DNA from: an uncultured Rhodopila sp.
Lineage (GTDB): Bacteria > Pseudomonadota > Alphaproteobacteria > Acetobacterales > Acetobacteraceae
Assembly: GCA_903851415.1 (NCBI GenBank)
Contig: CAINOE010000105.1
Location: forward strand, 62,001-126,000
Reading direction: 5' to 3'
DNA length: 64,000 bases
Shown piece after piece: positions 34,013 through 43,039 of this stretch; position 1 is the first letter of the stretch; each line of letters begins with the position of its first letter. The position numbers and the translations under genes were made by a program. The notes under the pieces are model-generated. The model was not told where the DNA came from. It saw only the letters and a list, made by a program, of their open reading frames with translations, and searched no databases.

Positions 34013-34672
34013 TCACGCAAGCTCACGTAAACGTGCAGCCAGAGCGATGGCTGATGGGAAGTGGATATCCGGAGCGGCCCGTTCAACTCCCCCATCGTGC
34101 GCCGCATCGCCGATTAGCACCGCTGTGGCGCCGGCCGCGCGTGCCGCCTGCATGTCCAGAGCGGTATCGCCCATGTACCACACGGATCGGTCGCAACTGT
34201 GACCGATCTGCCGCAGTGCGAGCAGCAACGGCGCGGGGTCCGGCTTGTCGATGGCCGCATCGCCGGCACCGACGACCGGGCCGAAGAACCGGTCCCAGCC
34301 CAGATGGGTCACCTCCCGGCGCAGGAAATCGCCGGCCTTGTTGGAAACCACGCCCTGCGGCCAGGCTGCGCCGGCTTCCAGCAGCGCCTCGGCCCCCGGC
34401 ATCGGCGCGACGTGATCGAGGTGCTGCCCGGTCAGGCTGTCGTAGAACAGGGTCCGCGCGTGTTCCCACCGGTCGCCGAACATCTTCGGGAAGCTTTCGC
34501 GCAGCGACACCCGGACACGGTTCCTGGTATCGTCCTTTGTCCATGCAGGATGACCGAACGCGGCGAAAACCACGTTCAGCGCCGCGGTAATGCCGGCCCA
34601 CCCGTCCGCCAGGGTATTGTCCCAGTCGTACAGCAGGACCGCCGGGCGGATCAGGTCCGGCCGACGGCTCAT
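34013..34672 (-). CDS. HAD hydrolase, phosphoglycolate phosphatase-like
   Basis: A 219-residue HAD enzyme with [14 protein letters not shown] (nucleophile motif, Trp in the DxDxT position), [27 protein letters not shown] and [18 protein letters not shown]. The overall pattern is that of Gph-like phosphatases. A role in clearing 2-phosphoglycolate would feed the glycolate oxidase at the left end, but substrate cannot be told from sequence. Its start lies just inside the end of the 424-residue gene (four-base overlap at 34669-34672), and it precedes hfq by about 100 bases. Confidence 0.78.
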   Translation of the reverse strand: MSRRPDLIRPAVLLYDWDNTLADGWAGITAALNVVFAAFGHPAWTKDDTRNRVRVSLRESFPKMFGDRWEHARTLFYDSLTGQHLDHVAPMPGAEALLEAGAAWPQGVVSNKAGDFLRREVTHLGWDRFFGPVVGAGDAAIDKPDPAPLLLALRQIGHSCDRSVWYMGDTALDMQAARAAGATAVLIGDAAHDGGVERAAPDIHFPSAIALAARLRELA

Positions 34673-35943
34673 GCGCCGCCGGTTTCGGTTTTGGCCCCCG
34701 CGGGTTTGCCACGCTCGATCGCGGCGTCCGCCCCGGCGGCGCTGCGGGCCGACTTTTGCAGGCGTGACAGCACGTAGGCGTTTGCGCAGACCCGCAGCCA
34801 GCCGTCGAACGACAGGTCATGCGCGTTGTCGGCAGGGGCGAAGCGGTCGATATAGCCCTTCAGCAATCCGGGCAGGACGACCTCGACCGTGCCGGCGGGA
34901 CGATCGCGCCCGGCCGGGACGACCCAGAGCAAGGTGGCCTCGCCGTAGCGGTTGAGCGACATGAGCAGCGGCAGGATTTCCTCCTCGGACACCTCGGCGC
35001 TGAACTTGTAGACGAAAATCTTGTCGTTGGCCTCAAGCTCCTCCATGAACTTGCGGCGGAGGAACATGAGCCGGGCGGATTCCTGCTCGCGCATCAGCCA
35101 GATGCTGCGTTGCCCTTCGTAGACGAAGGTATGATACACCAGCGCGTATTTCTTCTCGTGTATCATGTATTCCCGGCGCGGACCGCCCTCCAGGCGCGGA
35201 TCGATGTCCTCGGTCGTGCCCAACCCCTCGAAGCCGTTGTCGATGCCGCGGATCAGGTTGCGCATGAAGGTGCTGGAAAACCGCAGCAGGCCCAGCGGTT
35301 CGGCGTCGCACCGCCGCTGGAACAGGCCGAACTCGCAGTTCTCGCCGAGCGATTCGAACTTCAGCGCGATCTCCGGAATGGTCAGGCCGGTGCGGGACAT
35401 CACCCATTCGGTCAGGTCGCCATGGCCGCGGGCGCCGAAGGAGCGCTCGTTGGTTGGCCCCAGCATCAGGCCGGCGGGCAACCTCGCGCCGAGCGGCGCG
35501 TCCGCGTTGGTGACGCGATACAGCTTCGCCTCCGACAGCGAGAACGCGAGATAGCGGTCGTCGCCGGTGTCGGAAAAATCCTTCGGCCGCGCCGCGTCGG
35601 GATGCTGCAACGTAATCAGCATCTTGTCCGATCGGCGGGCCAGGGCGGGGGAGATCCGGTAGCCGAGCAGGGTCGGGCGCGACAACTCGGCCGAACCGAC
35701 AACGGTGTCGTTGATCGAGACGACCAGCCTTTGGCTGGGCAGTTCGGGCAGGTGGATGAACGGCACGACATCCAGGGTCAGGACGTATTCGTCAGCCTCT
35801 GCGAGCCGCGGGAGAACAAGGTGGCTTTCCGCTCCGACACCCCAGGAGAACTCGGGTTCCGACCGGGCCCAGCCGCCGCCGAGGTAAGCCAGACTGTTCC
35901 CCGCGGTGGCGAAGTTGATCGTCAGGTCGCACGCGATTGCCAT
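34669..35943 (-). CDS. Hypothetical protein with SLGENCEFG motif
   Basis: A 424-residue protein. The N-terminal third is beta-rich (jelly-roll-like, VLTLDVVPFIHLPELPSQRL). The middle reads FESLGENCEFGLFQRRCDAE with PLGLLRFSST. This resembles the Cys-containing opening of DUF1796-type putative cysteine peptidases, which also occur near glycan-modification genes in acetic-acid-type bacteria; the link is from memory and weak. The last 40 residues are Ala/Gly/Lys-rich. It overlaps the phosphatase gene by four bases. No function is assigned. Confidence 0.6.
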   Translation of the reverse strand: MAIACDLTINFATAGNSLAYLGGGWARSEPEFSWGVGAESHLVLPRLAEADEYVLTLDVVPFIHLPELPSQRLVVSINDTVVGSAELSRPTLLGYRISPALARRSDKMLITLQHPDAARPKDFSDTGDDRYLAFSLSEAKLYRVTNADAPLGARLPAGLMLGPTNERSFGARGHGDLTEWVMSRTGLTIPEIALKFESLGENCEFGLFQRRCDAEPLGLLRFSSTFMRNLIRGIDNGFEGLGTTEDIDPRLEGGPRREYMIHEKKYALVYHTFVYEGQRSIWLMREQESARLMFLRRKFMEELEANDKIFVYKFSAEVSEEEILPLLMSLNRYGEATLLWVVPAGRDRPAGTVEVVLPGLLKGYIDRFAPADNAHDLSFDGWLRVCANAYVLSRLQKSARSAAGADAAIERGKPAGAKTETGGA

Positions 35944-36253
35944 ATGTAACGTTTATCCTCCGCGGCGGCGGCCGGCGGCCGCACCTCGTCCTGAGCCTGT
36001 GCCATCATCTTGTTGACGCCCCGCATCGGATCATAGGCGCGTTCGACGTTACGGCGCCAAGGTTAAAAACTGTAATAAGGCTCTGACGAGGCGGCGCAAT
36101 CGCCTCGACCTTTGCGTTCATGCACCGCGAGAGCGTGCAAAGCCGTGCGCGCCGACGCCCGGCGGAGACGCAAGGCCAACGGATCCGCCGGCGGCGGATC
36201 TTTCCGTGGAACTGCTTGACGGCTCCGCGCCGCCCGTCCACATCTGCCGCGTC
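35944..36253. other. Intergenic region upstream of lipA
   Basis: A divergent gap. GATCCGCC at 36182-36189 pairs with GGCGGATC at 36193-36200 (loop GGC), followed by TTT, which resembles a small terminator or attenuator before lipA. An in-frame GTG at 36206 could start a longer lipA but lacks a binding site. Nothing else is seen. Confidence 0.4.
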
Positions 36254-37276
36254 ATGACATCAACACGCCTGACCATAGACCATCGCGTGAGCTCACCGCC
36301 CGTCCGTTCTGGAGACTCCGGGGACGCCGCCGCAGCGCGGCATCCTGAAAAAGCCCACCGGCCGGATCAGCCGATCCAGCGCAAACCGGCCTGGATCAGG
36401 GTGAAGGCGCCGGCGCATCCGGTCTACCATGAAACCCGGTCCCTGATCCGCGCGCATGGCCTGGTCACGGTGTGCGAGGAAGCCGCCTGCCCGAATATCG
36501 GCGAATGCTGGTCGCAGCGGCACGCCACCATGATGATCATGGGCGACACCTGCACCCGCGCGTGCAGCTTCTGCAACGTCCGCACCGGACTGCCCGGCCC
36601 GCTATCGGCGGATGAGCCGGACCGCGTGGCGGAGGCCGTCGTCCGGCTGGGGCTGCTGCACGTGGTGATCACCTCGGTGGACCGGGACGACCTTGCCGAC
36701 GGCGGCGCCGCCCATTTCGCCGCGGTGATCGGCCGGATCCGCGCCGCCGCGCCGGACACCACCATCGAGGTTCTCACGCCTGACTTTTTGCGCAAGCCCG
36801 GCGGCATGGAGACGGTCGCGGCCGCGAAGCCGGACGTGTTCAACCACAACCTTGAAACGGTTCCGCGCCTGTATCCGTCGATCAGGCCGGGCGCCCGCTA
36901 TTACCAATCGCTGCGGCTGCTCGACTCCGTCAAGCGCACCGATCCCGCCATTTTCACAAAATCCGGCCTGATGGTCGGCCTTGGCGAATCCCGCTCCGAG
37001 ATCGCCCAGGTGATGGACGACCTGCGGGTCGCCGATGTCGATTTCCTGACGATCGGGCAATACCTGCAGCCGACGGTCAAGCACGCGCCGGTCGATCGCT
37101 TCGTAACCCCGGGGGAGTTCGCCGAATACGCGTCCATGGCGCGCGCCAAGGGCTTCCTGCTGGTGTCCGCCACCCCGCTGACCCGCAGTTCGTACCACGC
37201 CGACGCCGATTTCGCTGCCTTGCGCGATGCCAGGCAAGCGATGCCGGATGCGAAGCCGATACAGTCCGGCGCCTGA
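36254..37276 (+). CDS. lipA: Lipoyl synthase
   Basis: A 340-residue radical SAM enzyme that inserts two sulfurs into protein-bound octanoyl groups. It has both iron-sulfur cysteine sets: [13 protein letters not shown] (auxiliary cluster) and [14 protein letters not shown] (radical SAM CxxxCxxC). [35 protein letters not shown] and [10 protein letters not shown] are further family marks. The first 55 residues are variable. The stop codon overlaps the next gene's ATG, a lipA-COQ10-like pairing common in alphaproteobacteria. Confidence 0.95.
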   Translation: MTSTRLTIDHRVSSPPVRSGDSGDAAAARHPEKAHRPDQPIQRKPAWIRVKAPAHPVYHETRSLIRAHGLVTVCEEAACPNIGECWSQRHATMMIMGDTCTRACSFCNVRTGLPGPLSADEPDRVAEAVVRLGLLHVVITSVDRDDLADGGAAHFAAVIGRIRAAAPDTTIEVLTPDFLRKPGGMETVAAAKPDVFNHNLETVPRLYPSIRPGARYYQSLRLLDSVKRTDPAIFTKSGLMVGLGESRSEIAQVMDDLRVADVDFLTIGQYLQPTVKHAPVDRFVTPGEFAEYASMARAKGFLLVSATPLTRSSYHADADFAALRDARQAMPDAKPIQSGA

Positions 37277-37848
37277 TGCCAACCCATGCCGAGCGCAAGG
37301 TTGTTCCGTATACCCCGGAACAAATGTTCGATCTGGTCGCGGATGTCGGCAAGTACCCGCTGTTCCTGCCGTGGTGCGTGGCGTCCCGCGTGCGCACCAG
37401 GACCACGCGCCTGCTCGTGGCCGATTTGACGATCGGGTTCGGCCCGTTCCGCGAGAGCTTTACCAGCAGGGTGACGTTGCACCGCCCGAAACAAGTGACG
37501 GTGGCCTATGAGGACGGTCCCTTCCACTACCTGAATAACGAATGGAGCTTCACGCCGCGGGGAACCGGGACCGAGGTCGGATTCTTCGTCGATTTCGAAT
37601 TCCGCAGCCGGATCCTGCAGGCGGCTATCGGCGTGGTGTTCAACGAAGCGGTCAAGCGGATGGTGAGGGCCTTCCTCAAGCGCGCCGGCGACGTTTATGG
37701 TCCGCCGCCAGCCCCTCACGGGAGTCAGCTCCATGGTCTACGCCCCGCTCCGGCCAAACCGGTCTCTCCCGCCCGTGCGGGTCAACCTGTATTCGGATAC
37801 TCAAACGCGTCCCTCCGCCGCGATGAAGGAGGCGATGGTACGGGCTGA
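37276..37848 (+). CDS. COQ10/RatA-like START-domain protein, ubiquinone-binding type
   Basis: A 190-residue protein whose first 145 residues match the polyketide-cyclase/COQ10 family: YTPEQMFDLVADVGKYPLFL, PWCVASRVR, FRESFTSRVTL, and EFRSRILQAAIGVVFNEAVK. Relatives bind coenzyme Q or, in E. coli RatA, inhibit ribosome association. Usual length is about 150. The extra 40 residues lie over the start of the threonine aldolase gene and are probably not functional. TGATG overlap with lipA. Confidence 0.88.
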   Translation: MPTHAERKVVPYTPEQMFDLVADVGKYPLFLPWCVASRVRTRTTRLLVADLTIGFGPFRESFTSRVTLHRPKQVTVAYEDGPFHYLNNEWSFTPRGTGTEVGFFVDFEFRSRILQAAIGVVFNEAVKRMVRAFLKRAGDVYGPPPAPHGSQLHGLRPAPAKPVSPARAGQPVFGYSNASLRRDEGGDGTG

Positions 37849-38797
37849 CGTCGGCGACGAGCAGCACGGCGACGATCCCACGGTGGAGGCATTGTGCGAC
37901 CGGGTGGCTGCGCTGACCGGCAAGGAGGCGGCGATGTTCCTGCCCTCCGGCACCATGTGCAACCAGATCGCGATCCTGGTGCATTGCCGCCGGGGCGACG
38001 AAATCCTCGCGCACGAAGACTCTCACATCGTCATTAATGAGGGTGGCGGTCCCGGCGCCCTGGCCGGCGCGGTTGTGCTCGGCCTGCGCGGCGAGCGCGG
38101 GACGTTCGACAGCGCCACGCTGAAGGCGGCGCTGCGCGAGAAGCGGCGCAACGCCCCGCCGCAGACGCTGGTGGAGGTCGAGCAGACCGCCAACGCGGGC
38201 GGCGGCTCGGTCTGGCCGCAGGCGCTGCTGGATGACGTGCTCGACACGGCGCATGATCTCGGGCTGAAGACGCATATGGACGGGGCGCGGCTGATGAATG
38301 CCGTGGTCGCGTCCGGGGTGCCTGCCAGGGAGATGGCGGCGCGGTGCGACTCCGTCTGGCTGGATTTCACCAAGGGGCTGGGAGCGCCGCTCGGCGCGGT
38401 ATTGTGCGGGTCCGCCGCGTTTATCGACGAGGCATGGCGCTGGAAGCAGCGGCTGGGCGGGTCGCTGCGGCAGGCCGGGATTTGCGCGGCCGCTTGCCTT
38501 TATGCGCTTGACCATAACGTCGAGCGGCTCGCCGAAGATCATGCCAATGCACGCCGGTTGGCGCTTGGGCTGGCGGCTGTTCCCGGGCTGACGGTGCACG
38601 AGCCGGAAACCAACCTTGTGTTCTTCGACACGCGGCCCATCGGCCTGACCGCCGATGAACTGGCGGAACGGGTTCGCCTGGCGGGCGTGGTGCTGTCCAC
38701 CGTGGGAACGTATCGGATGCGCGCCTGCACGCATCTCGACGTGGATGCGGAGGCTGTCGATGCCGCGGTTCGGGCGGTTGCGGAGGCGTTGCGGTAA
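37733..38797 (+). CDS. Low-specificity threonine aldolase, GntG-like PLP enzyme
   Basis: A 354-residue fold-type I PLP enzyme. VNLYSDTQTRPSAAMKEAMV, ADVGDEQHGDDPTVEALCDR, FLPSGTMCNQIAI, HMDGARLMNA and DSVWLDFTKGLGAPLGAVLC (PLP-binding Lys in TKG) identify the beta-eliminating lyase/threonine aldolase family. It cleaves threonine or allo-threonine to glycine and acetaldehyde. GGAG lies eight bases before ATG 37733. The start is 116 bases inside the preceding gene. Confidence 0.9.
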   Translation: MVYAPLRPNRSLPPVRVNLYSDTQTRPSAAMKEAMVRADVGDEQHGDDPTVEALCDRVAALTGKEAAMFLPSGTMCNQIAILVHCRRGDEILAHEDSHIVINEGGGPGALAGAVVLGLRGERGTFDSATLKAALREKRRNAPPQTLVEVEQTANAGGGSVWPQALLDDVLDTAHDLGLKTHMDGARLMNAVVASGVPAREMAARCDSVWLDFTKGLGAPLGAVLCGSAAFIDEAWRWKQRLGGSLRQAGICAAACLYALDHNVERLAEDHANARRLALGLAAVPGLTVHEPETNLVFFDTRPIGLTADELAERVRLAGVVLSTVGTYRMRACTHLDVDAEAVDAAVRAVAEALR

Positions 38798-39099
38798 CCT
38801 GCCGGCGCAGAGCGCGACTCTTTCCGTTCACCTTCATGGCCCGGCTTGTCCGGGCCACCTATGCCAGCACCTGCCGCGATAGGTCGCCCGGACAACAAGC
38901 CGGGCCATGATGGTGGGGGAAAAGCCTTGCTCCGCACGACCCCTTATCCTGATGGCTATGGGGCTATGACGTTGATATTGGCTCGGTGGGTCAGTCCAAC
39001 GCGGCTTGGCTGGCGCAGCGGAAAAATCTGGCAGGTTTACCGTTTGTTAATTAACGCCCGCTATGGTTGTCCCGTCATCAACCTGATCAGGGAGAAAAC
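38798..39099. other. Intergenic region rich in dispersed repeats
   Basis: No gene. It holds the inverted repeat pair at 38834-38911 and, at 38912-38968, a stretch that also occurs at 62125-62180. AGGGAG at 39089-39094 is the ribosome binding site of the EF-hand gene. Confidence 0.6.
38834..38911. repeat. Dispersed palindromic repeat, copy 2 (inverted pair)
   Basis: TCATGGCCCGGCTTGTCC with GGGCCACC (from 38834) faces an inverted copy ending GCCGGGCCATGA at 38910. The right arm carries a three-base insertion (ACAACAAG). The pair can fold into a long hairpin. It is the same motif as at 57837-57910, where the arms are perfect. Confidence 0.75.
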
Positions 39100-39519
39100 A
39101 TGCGCTTTGTGCGGGTGTTGCTGCTGGCAGCCTTGCTGCCGCCGGCTTTGTCGATTGCCGCCATGGCCGATGAGCCGCCGAAAACCGAGCTCGCGGCTGC
39201 TCACCACGCGCGCATGACCCGGGAGCAGCACTTCGCCCGGGCCAATACGGCGGGCGACGGTCATCTGACATTGGAGGAAGCCAAAACCGGCTTTCCGCTG
39301 GTTGCGAAGCATTTCTCCGATATCGACCTGGACGGCAAGGGATACGTGACCCTCAAGGATCTCCAGACCTGGTATGCGATACGCAAGGTGGCGCGCAGTC
39401 TGCGCGATGCGCCGGGTGATGCTTCGCAATTGCACAATGCCCGTCAACGCGACCTCCCGGACGAACGCCCGATTGGCACGCCGGCGGTCACGCAGGTGAC
39501 GGTGTCGGCCCAACAATAG
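39100..39519 (+). CDS. Periplasmic EF-hand protein
   Basis: A 139-residue exported protein with signal peptide (VRVLLLAALLPPALSIAAMA). Two EF-hand loops follow: ANTAGDGHLTLEEA and DIDLDGKGYVTLKDL, the second canonical for calcium. The first has Asn in place of the leading Asp. The helix between them and the tail are unremarkable. The protein probably binds calcium in the periplasm; a partner is not evident. ATG 39100 is preceded by AGGGAG. Confidence 0.8.
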   Translation: MRFVRVLLLAALLPPALSIAAMADEPPKTELAAAHHARMTREQHFARANTAGDGHLTLEEAKTGFPLVAKHFSDIDLDGKGYVTLKDLQTWYAIRKVARSLRDAPGDASQLHNARQRDLPDERPIGTPAVTQVTVSAQQ

Positions 39520-39528
39520 AGTCGCTTG

Positions 39529-40365
39529 CTACTCCGCCGCGGACAGTTCACCGGCAAGCGGCGCGTGATTCAGCAGCGCGGCGAGTATGGTGCCCCCCGC
39601 GGCGTTGCCGAGCAGTGTCGGCAGCAGGAAGCGGAACGCGTAATCGCCAACCGTCGCGGCGCCTGTCAGCACGCCGTAGGCCGCCTCGACCGAACCGGCG
39701 ATGATGTGCGGGAACTGGCAGATCGCGACCACATAGGTCAGCAGGATGATGATCAGCGGCCGGCTCGGCCCCGCCCCGGGAAGCAGCCAGACCATCAGGC
39801 CAATCAGCCAGCCGGCCGCGCCGCCACCCAGTGCCGTGCGCCAGAAGGACCCGTCCATGGTGTGGGCGGACAACTCCGCCAAAGCCGTCGCCGTCGGCTC
39901 GTGAAACACGCCGGAGTAGGTGACCAGACCGGCGAACACCCAGGTCGCCGCCAGGTTGGCGGCCAGGACGATCGCCCAGACCCGCAATGTCATCAGGGTG
40001 GTGCTCAGGTCGCGCCGCGTCAGCGCCGGGATCACCGCCGTCAGCGTGGTCTCGGTGAACAATTGCTGCCGCCCGAGGATGACGATCAGGAAACCGACGG
40101 AATAGCCAAACCCGGCTATCAGCGGACGCCACGGCGTGTCCGGCATCCGCCCCTGCAGCGTCGCCTGCACCAGGAAGGAAAAGCCGATCGACAGGCCGGC
40201 TGCCACGCCGGACCAGGCAAGGCCGCTGAAGGAGCGTTCGAGTTCCTCCTCGCCCTGGTCGCGCACGATTTCATGGATCACGATCGCGCCCATCGGGGCT
40301 CCGGCCGCCGCCTGGCGTTGTTCCTTCTCATCCAGATGGGGCGACTGTTCGCCGGCCTCGGCCAT
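39529..40365 (-). CDS. Formate/nitrite transporter family membrane protein
   Basis: A 278-residue protein with six membrane segments after a soluble, charged 60-residue N-terminus. VLGRQQLFTETTLTAVIPAL is the conserved loop of the FNT family, and the segment FPHIIAGSVEAAYGV fits the second broken-helix motif. FNT channels carry formate, nitrite or hydrosulfide. The subgroup with a long charged N-terminus is annotated only as FNT family, so the substrate is open. It converges with the EF-hand gene, nine bases apart. Confidence 0.85.
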   Translation of the reverse strand: MAEAGEQSPHLDEKEQRQAAAGAPMGAIVIHEIVRDQGEEELERSFSGLAWSGVAAGLSIGFSFLVQATLQGRMPDTPWRPLIAGFGYSVGFLIVILGRQQLFTETTLTAVIPALTRRDLSTTLMTLRVWAIVLAANLAATWVFAGLVTYSGVFHEPTATALAELSAHTMDGSFWRTALGGGAAGWLIGLMVWLLPGAGPSRPLIIILLTYVVAICQFPHIIAGSVEAAYGVLTGAATVGDYAFRFLLPTLLGNAAGGTILAALLNHAPLAGELSAAE

Positions 40366-40504
40366 GACGGCTCCCGTTGCGGTGCGCGGGCATAACGCCG
40401 CCTGGACTGCCGGGTCGCATCACATCGTTCAGCCGCGCGTGTCTTGCCAGCCGGCGCGCGCCGTGCTTGTCGGAAAGCCTGATCGCCATGACGGGAGGAC
40501 ACAC

Positions 40505-42040
40505 ATGACCCGCTATCCCGCCGATACGGTTTCGGCCCTGCTGACACGTGGCGATGGGGCAGCGCCCGCCATCGGCGCTCCCGGCCGCCCGTGGCTGACA
40601 TACGACGCTTTGCGGGCGCAGGCCCGGCGGACCGTCGGCGATCTGAACGCGATGGGCATCGGCCGCGGCGATCGGGTGGCGCTGGTGCTGCCGAACGGGC
40701 CGGAGGCGGCGACGGCGTTTGTTTCCATCGCCTGCGGCGCCACCGCCGCGCCGCTGAACCCCGCCTATAAGGCCGAGGAATTCGCGTTCTACCTCGGCGA
40801 CCTGGACGCAAGCGTCCTGGTCGTGCAGTCCGGCACGGAAACCCCGGCACGCGAAGCCGCCGCCGCCAAGGCGATCCCGGTGGTGGAACTGAAGCCCCGG
40901 GCGGACGGTCCGGCCGGCAGCTTCGCGTTGCTGCCGCCGCCCGGCCTGGTTGGCCCGGCGAGACATCCGGGGGAGGCGGACGCGGAGGATATCGCGCTGG
41001 TGCTGCATACCTCGGGCACCACGTCGCGGCCGAAGATCGTGCCGCTGCGGCACCTCAACGTGACGGCCTCGGCGTTCAACATCGGTGAGGTCCTGGCGCT
41101 GACCGCGGACGACGTGTGCCTCAACATCATGCCGCTGTTCCACATCCACGGGCTGATCGCCGGCGTGCTGAGCAGCCTGGCCGCCGGCGGCGCGGTCTCC
41201 TGTTCGCCCGGCTTCAACGCGTTCCGCTTCTTCGCCTGGTTCACGGAGGTGCGGCCGACATGGTACACGGCGGTGCCGACGATGCATCAGACGATCCTGG
41301 ATCTGGCGCCGCGCAACAAGGCGGCGATCGAGGCGGGGCGGCTGCGCTTCATCCGCTCGTCCTCGTCCTCCCTGCCCGGCCCGGTGATGCTGGCGATGGA
41401 ACAGGCGTTCGGCGTGCCGCTGGTCGAGTCCTACGGCATGACCGAGGCGGCGCACCAGATGGCGTCCAACCCGCTGCCGCCGCGGCCGCGGTTCCCCGGC
41501 TGCGTCGGCATCGCGGCGGGGCCGGAGGTGGCGATCATGGACGATGCCGGCGCGTTGCTGCCGCCGGGCGCACTCGGTGAGGTGGTGATCCGCGGCCGCA
41601 ACGTCACCGCCGGATACGAGAACAACCCGGCGGCGAACGCGGCTGCGTTCACCCACGGCTGGTTCCGCACCGGCGACCAGGGGGTGCTCGACGCCGATGG
41701 CTATCTGCGCCTGACCGGGCGGCTGAAGGAGCTGATCAACCGCGGCGGCGAAAAGGTCAGTCCGCTGGAGGTGGACGAAATCCTGTCGGAGCATCCGGCC
41801 GTGGCGCAATGCCTCACCTTCGGACTGCCGCATCCCAAGCTGGGCGAGGAGGTCGCCGCGGCGATCGTCCTGCGTGGCGGATTCACCGCCAAGGACACCG
41901 AGTTGCGGGACTTCGCCGGTGAGCGCCTGGCGCCGTTCAAGGTGCCGCGGAAGATCGTCTTCCTGACGGAAATTCCCAAGGGTGCCACCGGCAAGCTGCA
42001 GCGTATCGGCCTGGCGGAGAAGCTGGGGCTGACGGCGTGA
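40505..42040 (+). CDS. Acyl-CoA synthetase, AMP-forming (oxalyl-CoA synthetase-like)
   Basis: A 511-residue ANL-superfamily ligase with LVLHTSGTTSRPKIVPL (P-loop), YGMTEAAHQ, GWFRTGDQG, LKELINRGGEKVSP and the C-terminal lysine motif KGATGKLQR. The sequence style recalls plant and yeast oxalyl-CoA synthetases (AAE3/Pcs60), so oxalate is a plausible substrate, though other small acids are possible. GGAGG lies before ATG 40505. The stop overlaps the following reductase start (GTGA), so the two form an operon. Confidence 0.85.
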   Translation: MTRYPADTVSALLTRGDGAAPAIGAPGRPWLTYDALRAQARRTVGDLNAMGIGRGDRVALVLPNGPEAATAFVSIACGATAAPLNPAYKAEEFAFYLGDLDASVLVVQSGTETPAREAAAAKAIPVVELKPRADGPAGSFALLPPPGLVGPARHPGEADAEDIALVLHTSGTTSRPKIVPLRHLNVTASAFNIGEVLALTADDVCLNIMPLFHIHGLIAGVLSSLAAGGAVSCSPGFNAFRFFAWFTEVRPTWYTAVPTMHQTILDLAPRNKAAIEAGRLRFIRSSSSSLPGPVMLAMEQAFGVPLVESYGMTEAAHQMASNPLPPRPRFPGCVGIAAGPEVAIMDDAGALLPPGALGEVVIRGRNVTAGYENNPAANAAAFTHGWFRTGDQGVLDADGYLRLTGRLKELINRGGEKVSPLEVDEILSEHPAVAQCLTFGLPHPKLGEEVAAAIVLRGGFTAKDTELRDFAGERLAPFKVPRKIVFLTEIPKGATGKLQRIGLAEKLGLTA

Positions 42041-43029
42041 AGGTTGCGATTTTCGGCGCCGGGGCTATCGGCGGATTTCTCGGCGTGCGTTTGGCCAGGG
42101 CCGGGGCCGATGTGACCTTTATCGCCCGCGGGCCGCATCTGGCGGCAATGCAGGCGAACGGGGTCACGCTGCGCTCGGGGGATGAGAGCATCACCGTCCG
42201 GCCGCGCTGCGTCGGTTCGGCCGAGGAAGCCGGCCTGCATGACTACGTGGTGGTGACGCTGAAGGCGCATGGACTGCCGGCGGCGGCGCCGTCGATCGCG
42301 GCGATGATGCGGCCGGACAGCGCCCTGGTGACCGGGATCAACGGCATCCCGTACTGGTATTTCTACGGCCTCGATGGTCCGCATCGCGACCGCCCGGTGG
42401 AAAGCGTCGATCCCGGCGGGCGGCTCTGGTCCGTCCTGCCGCCCTCCTGCGCTATCGGCTGCGTGGTGTATCCGGCGGCCGAAGTCACCGCACCCGGGGT
42501 GATCGAGCACAGCTACGGCGACCGCTTCACCCTGGGGGAGCCGGACGGATCGCGCAGCGCCCGGGTCGAGGCGTTCTCCCGGGCGCTGATCGCGGCGGGT
42601 CTGAAGGCGCCGGTGCGGCCGAGGATCCGCGACGAGTTGTGGGTGAAGCTGTGGGGCAATCTTGCGTTCAACCCGGTTTCGGCGCTGACCGCGGCGACTC
42701 TGGACCGGATCACCGGCGATGACGGGCTGCGCACGCTGTGCCGGGGGATGATGCTGGAGGCGCAGGCCGTCGCCGAGGCGCTCGGCGTCCGCTTCGGCAT
42801 CGACGTGGACAAGCGGATCGCCGGCGCCGCCGAGGTCGGCGCGCACAAGACGTCGATGCTGCAGGACCTGGAGCGCGGCCGGCCGATGGAGATCGACGCG
42901 CTGCTGGGCGCGGTGGTGGAGTTGGGGACCGTGGTGGGCGAGGCGATGCCGCTCTGCCGCTCGGTGCTGGCGCTGGTGCGGGAGAGGGGACGGCAGGCCG
43001 GCTGCTACGCCGAACCGGGGAAAGACTGA
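42037..43029 (+). CDS. 2-Dehydropantoate 2-reductase family protein
   Basis: A 330-residue NAD(P)-dependent reductase with MKVAIFGAGAIGGFLGVRLA at the N-terminus, VVVTLKAHGLP, KLWGNLAFNPVSALT (catalytic Lys region) and a C-terminal HKTSMLQDLERGRPMEID. These are the ApbA/PanE marks. Coupling to an acyl-CoA ligase rather than to pantothenate genes suggests a catabolic 2-oxoacid reductase rather than, or as well as, ketopantoate reductase. Confidence 0.87.
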   Translation: MKVAIFGAGAIGGFLGVRLARAGADVTFIARGPHLAAMQANGVTLRSGDESITVRPRCVGSAEEAGLHDYVVVTLKAHGLPAAAPSIAAMMRPDSALVTGINGIPYWYFYGLDGPHRDRPVESVDPGGRLWSVLPPSCAIGCVVYPAAEVTAPGVIEHSYGDRFTLGEPDGSRSARVEAFSRALIAAGLKAPVRPRIRDELWVKLWGNLAFNPVSALTAATLDRITGDDGLRTLCRGMMLEAQAVAEALGVRFGIDVDKRIAGAAEVGAHKTSMLQDLERGRPMEIDALLGAVVELGTVVGEAMPLCRSVLALVRERGRQAGCYAEPGKD

Positions 43030-43039
43030 TAGTTCACCT

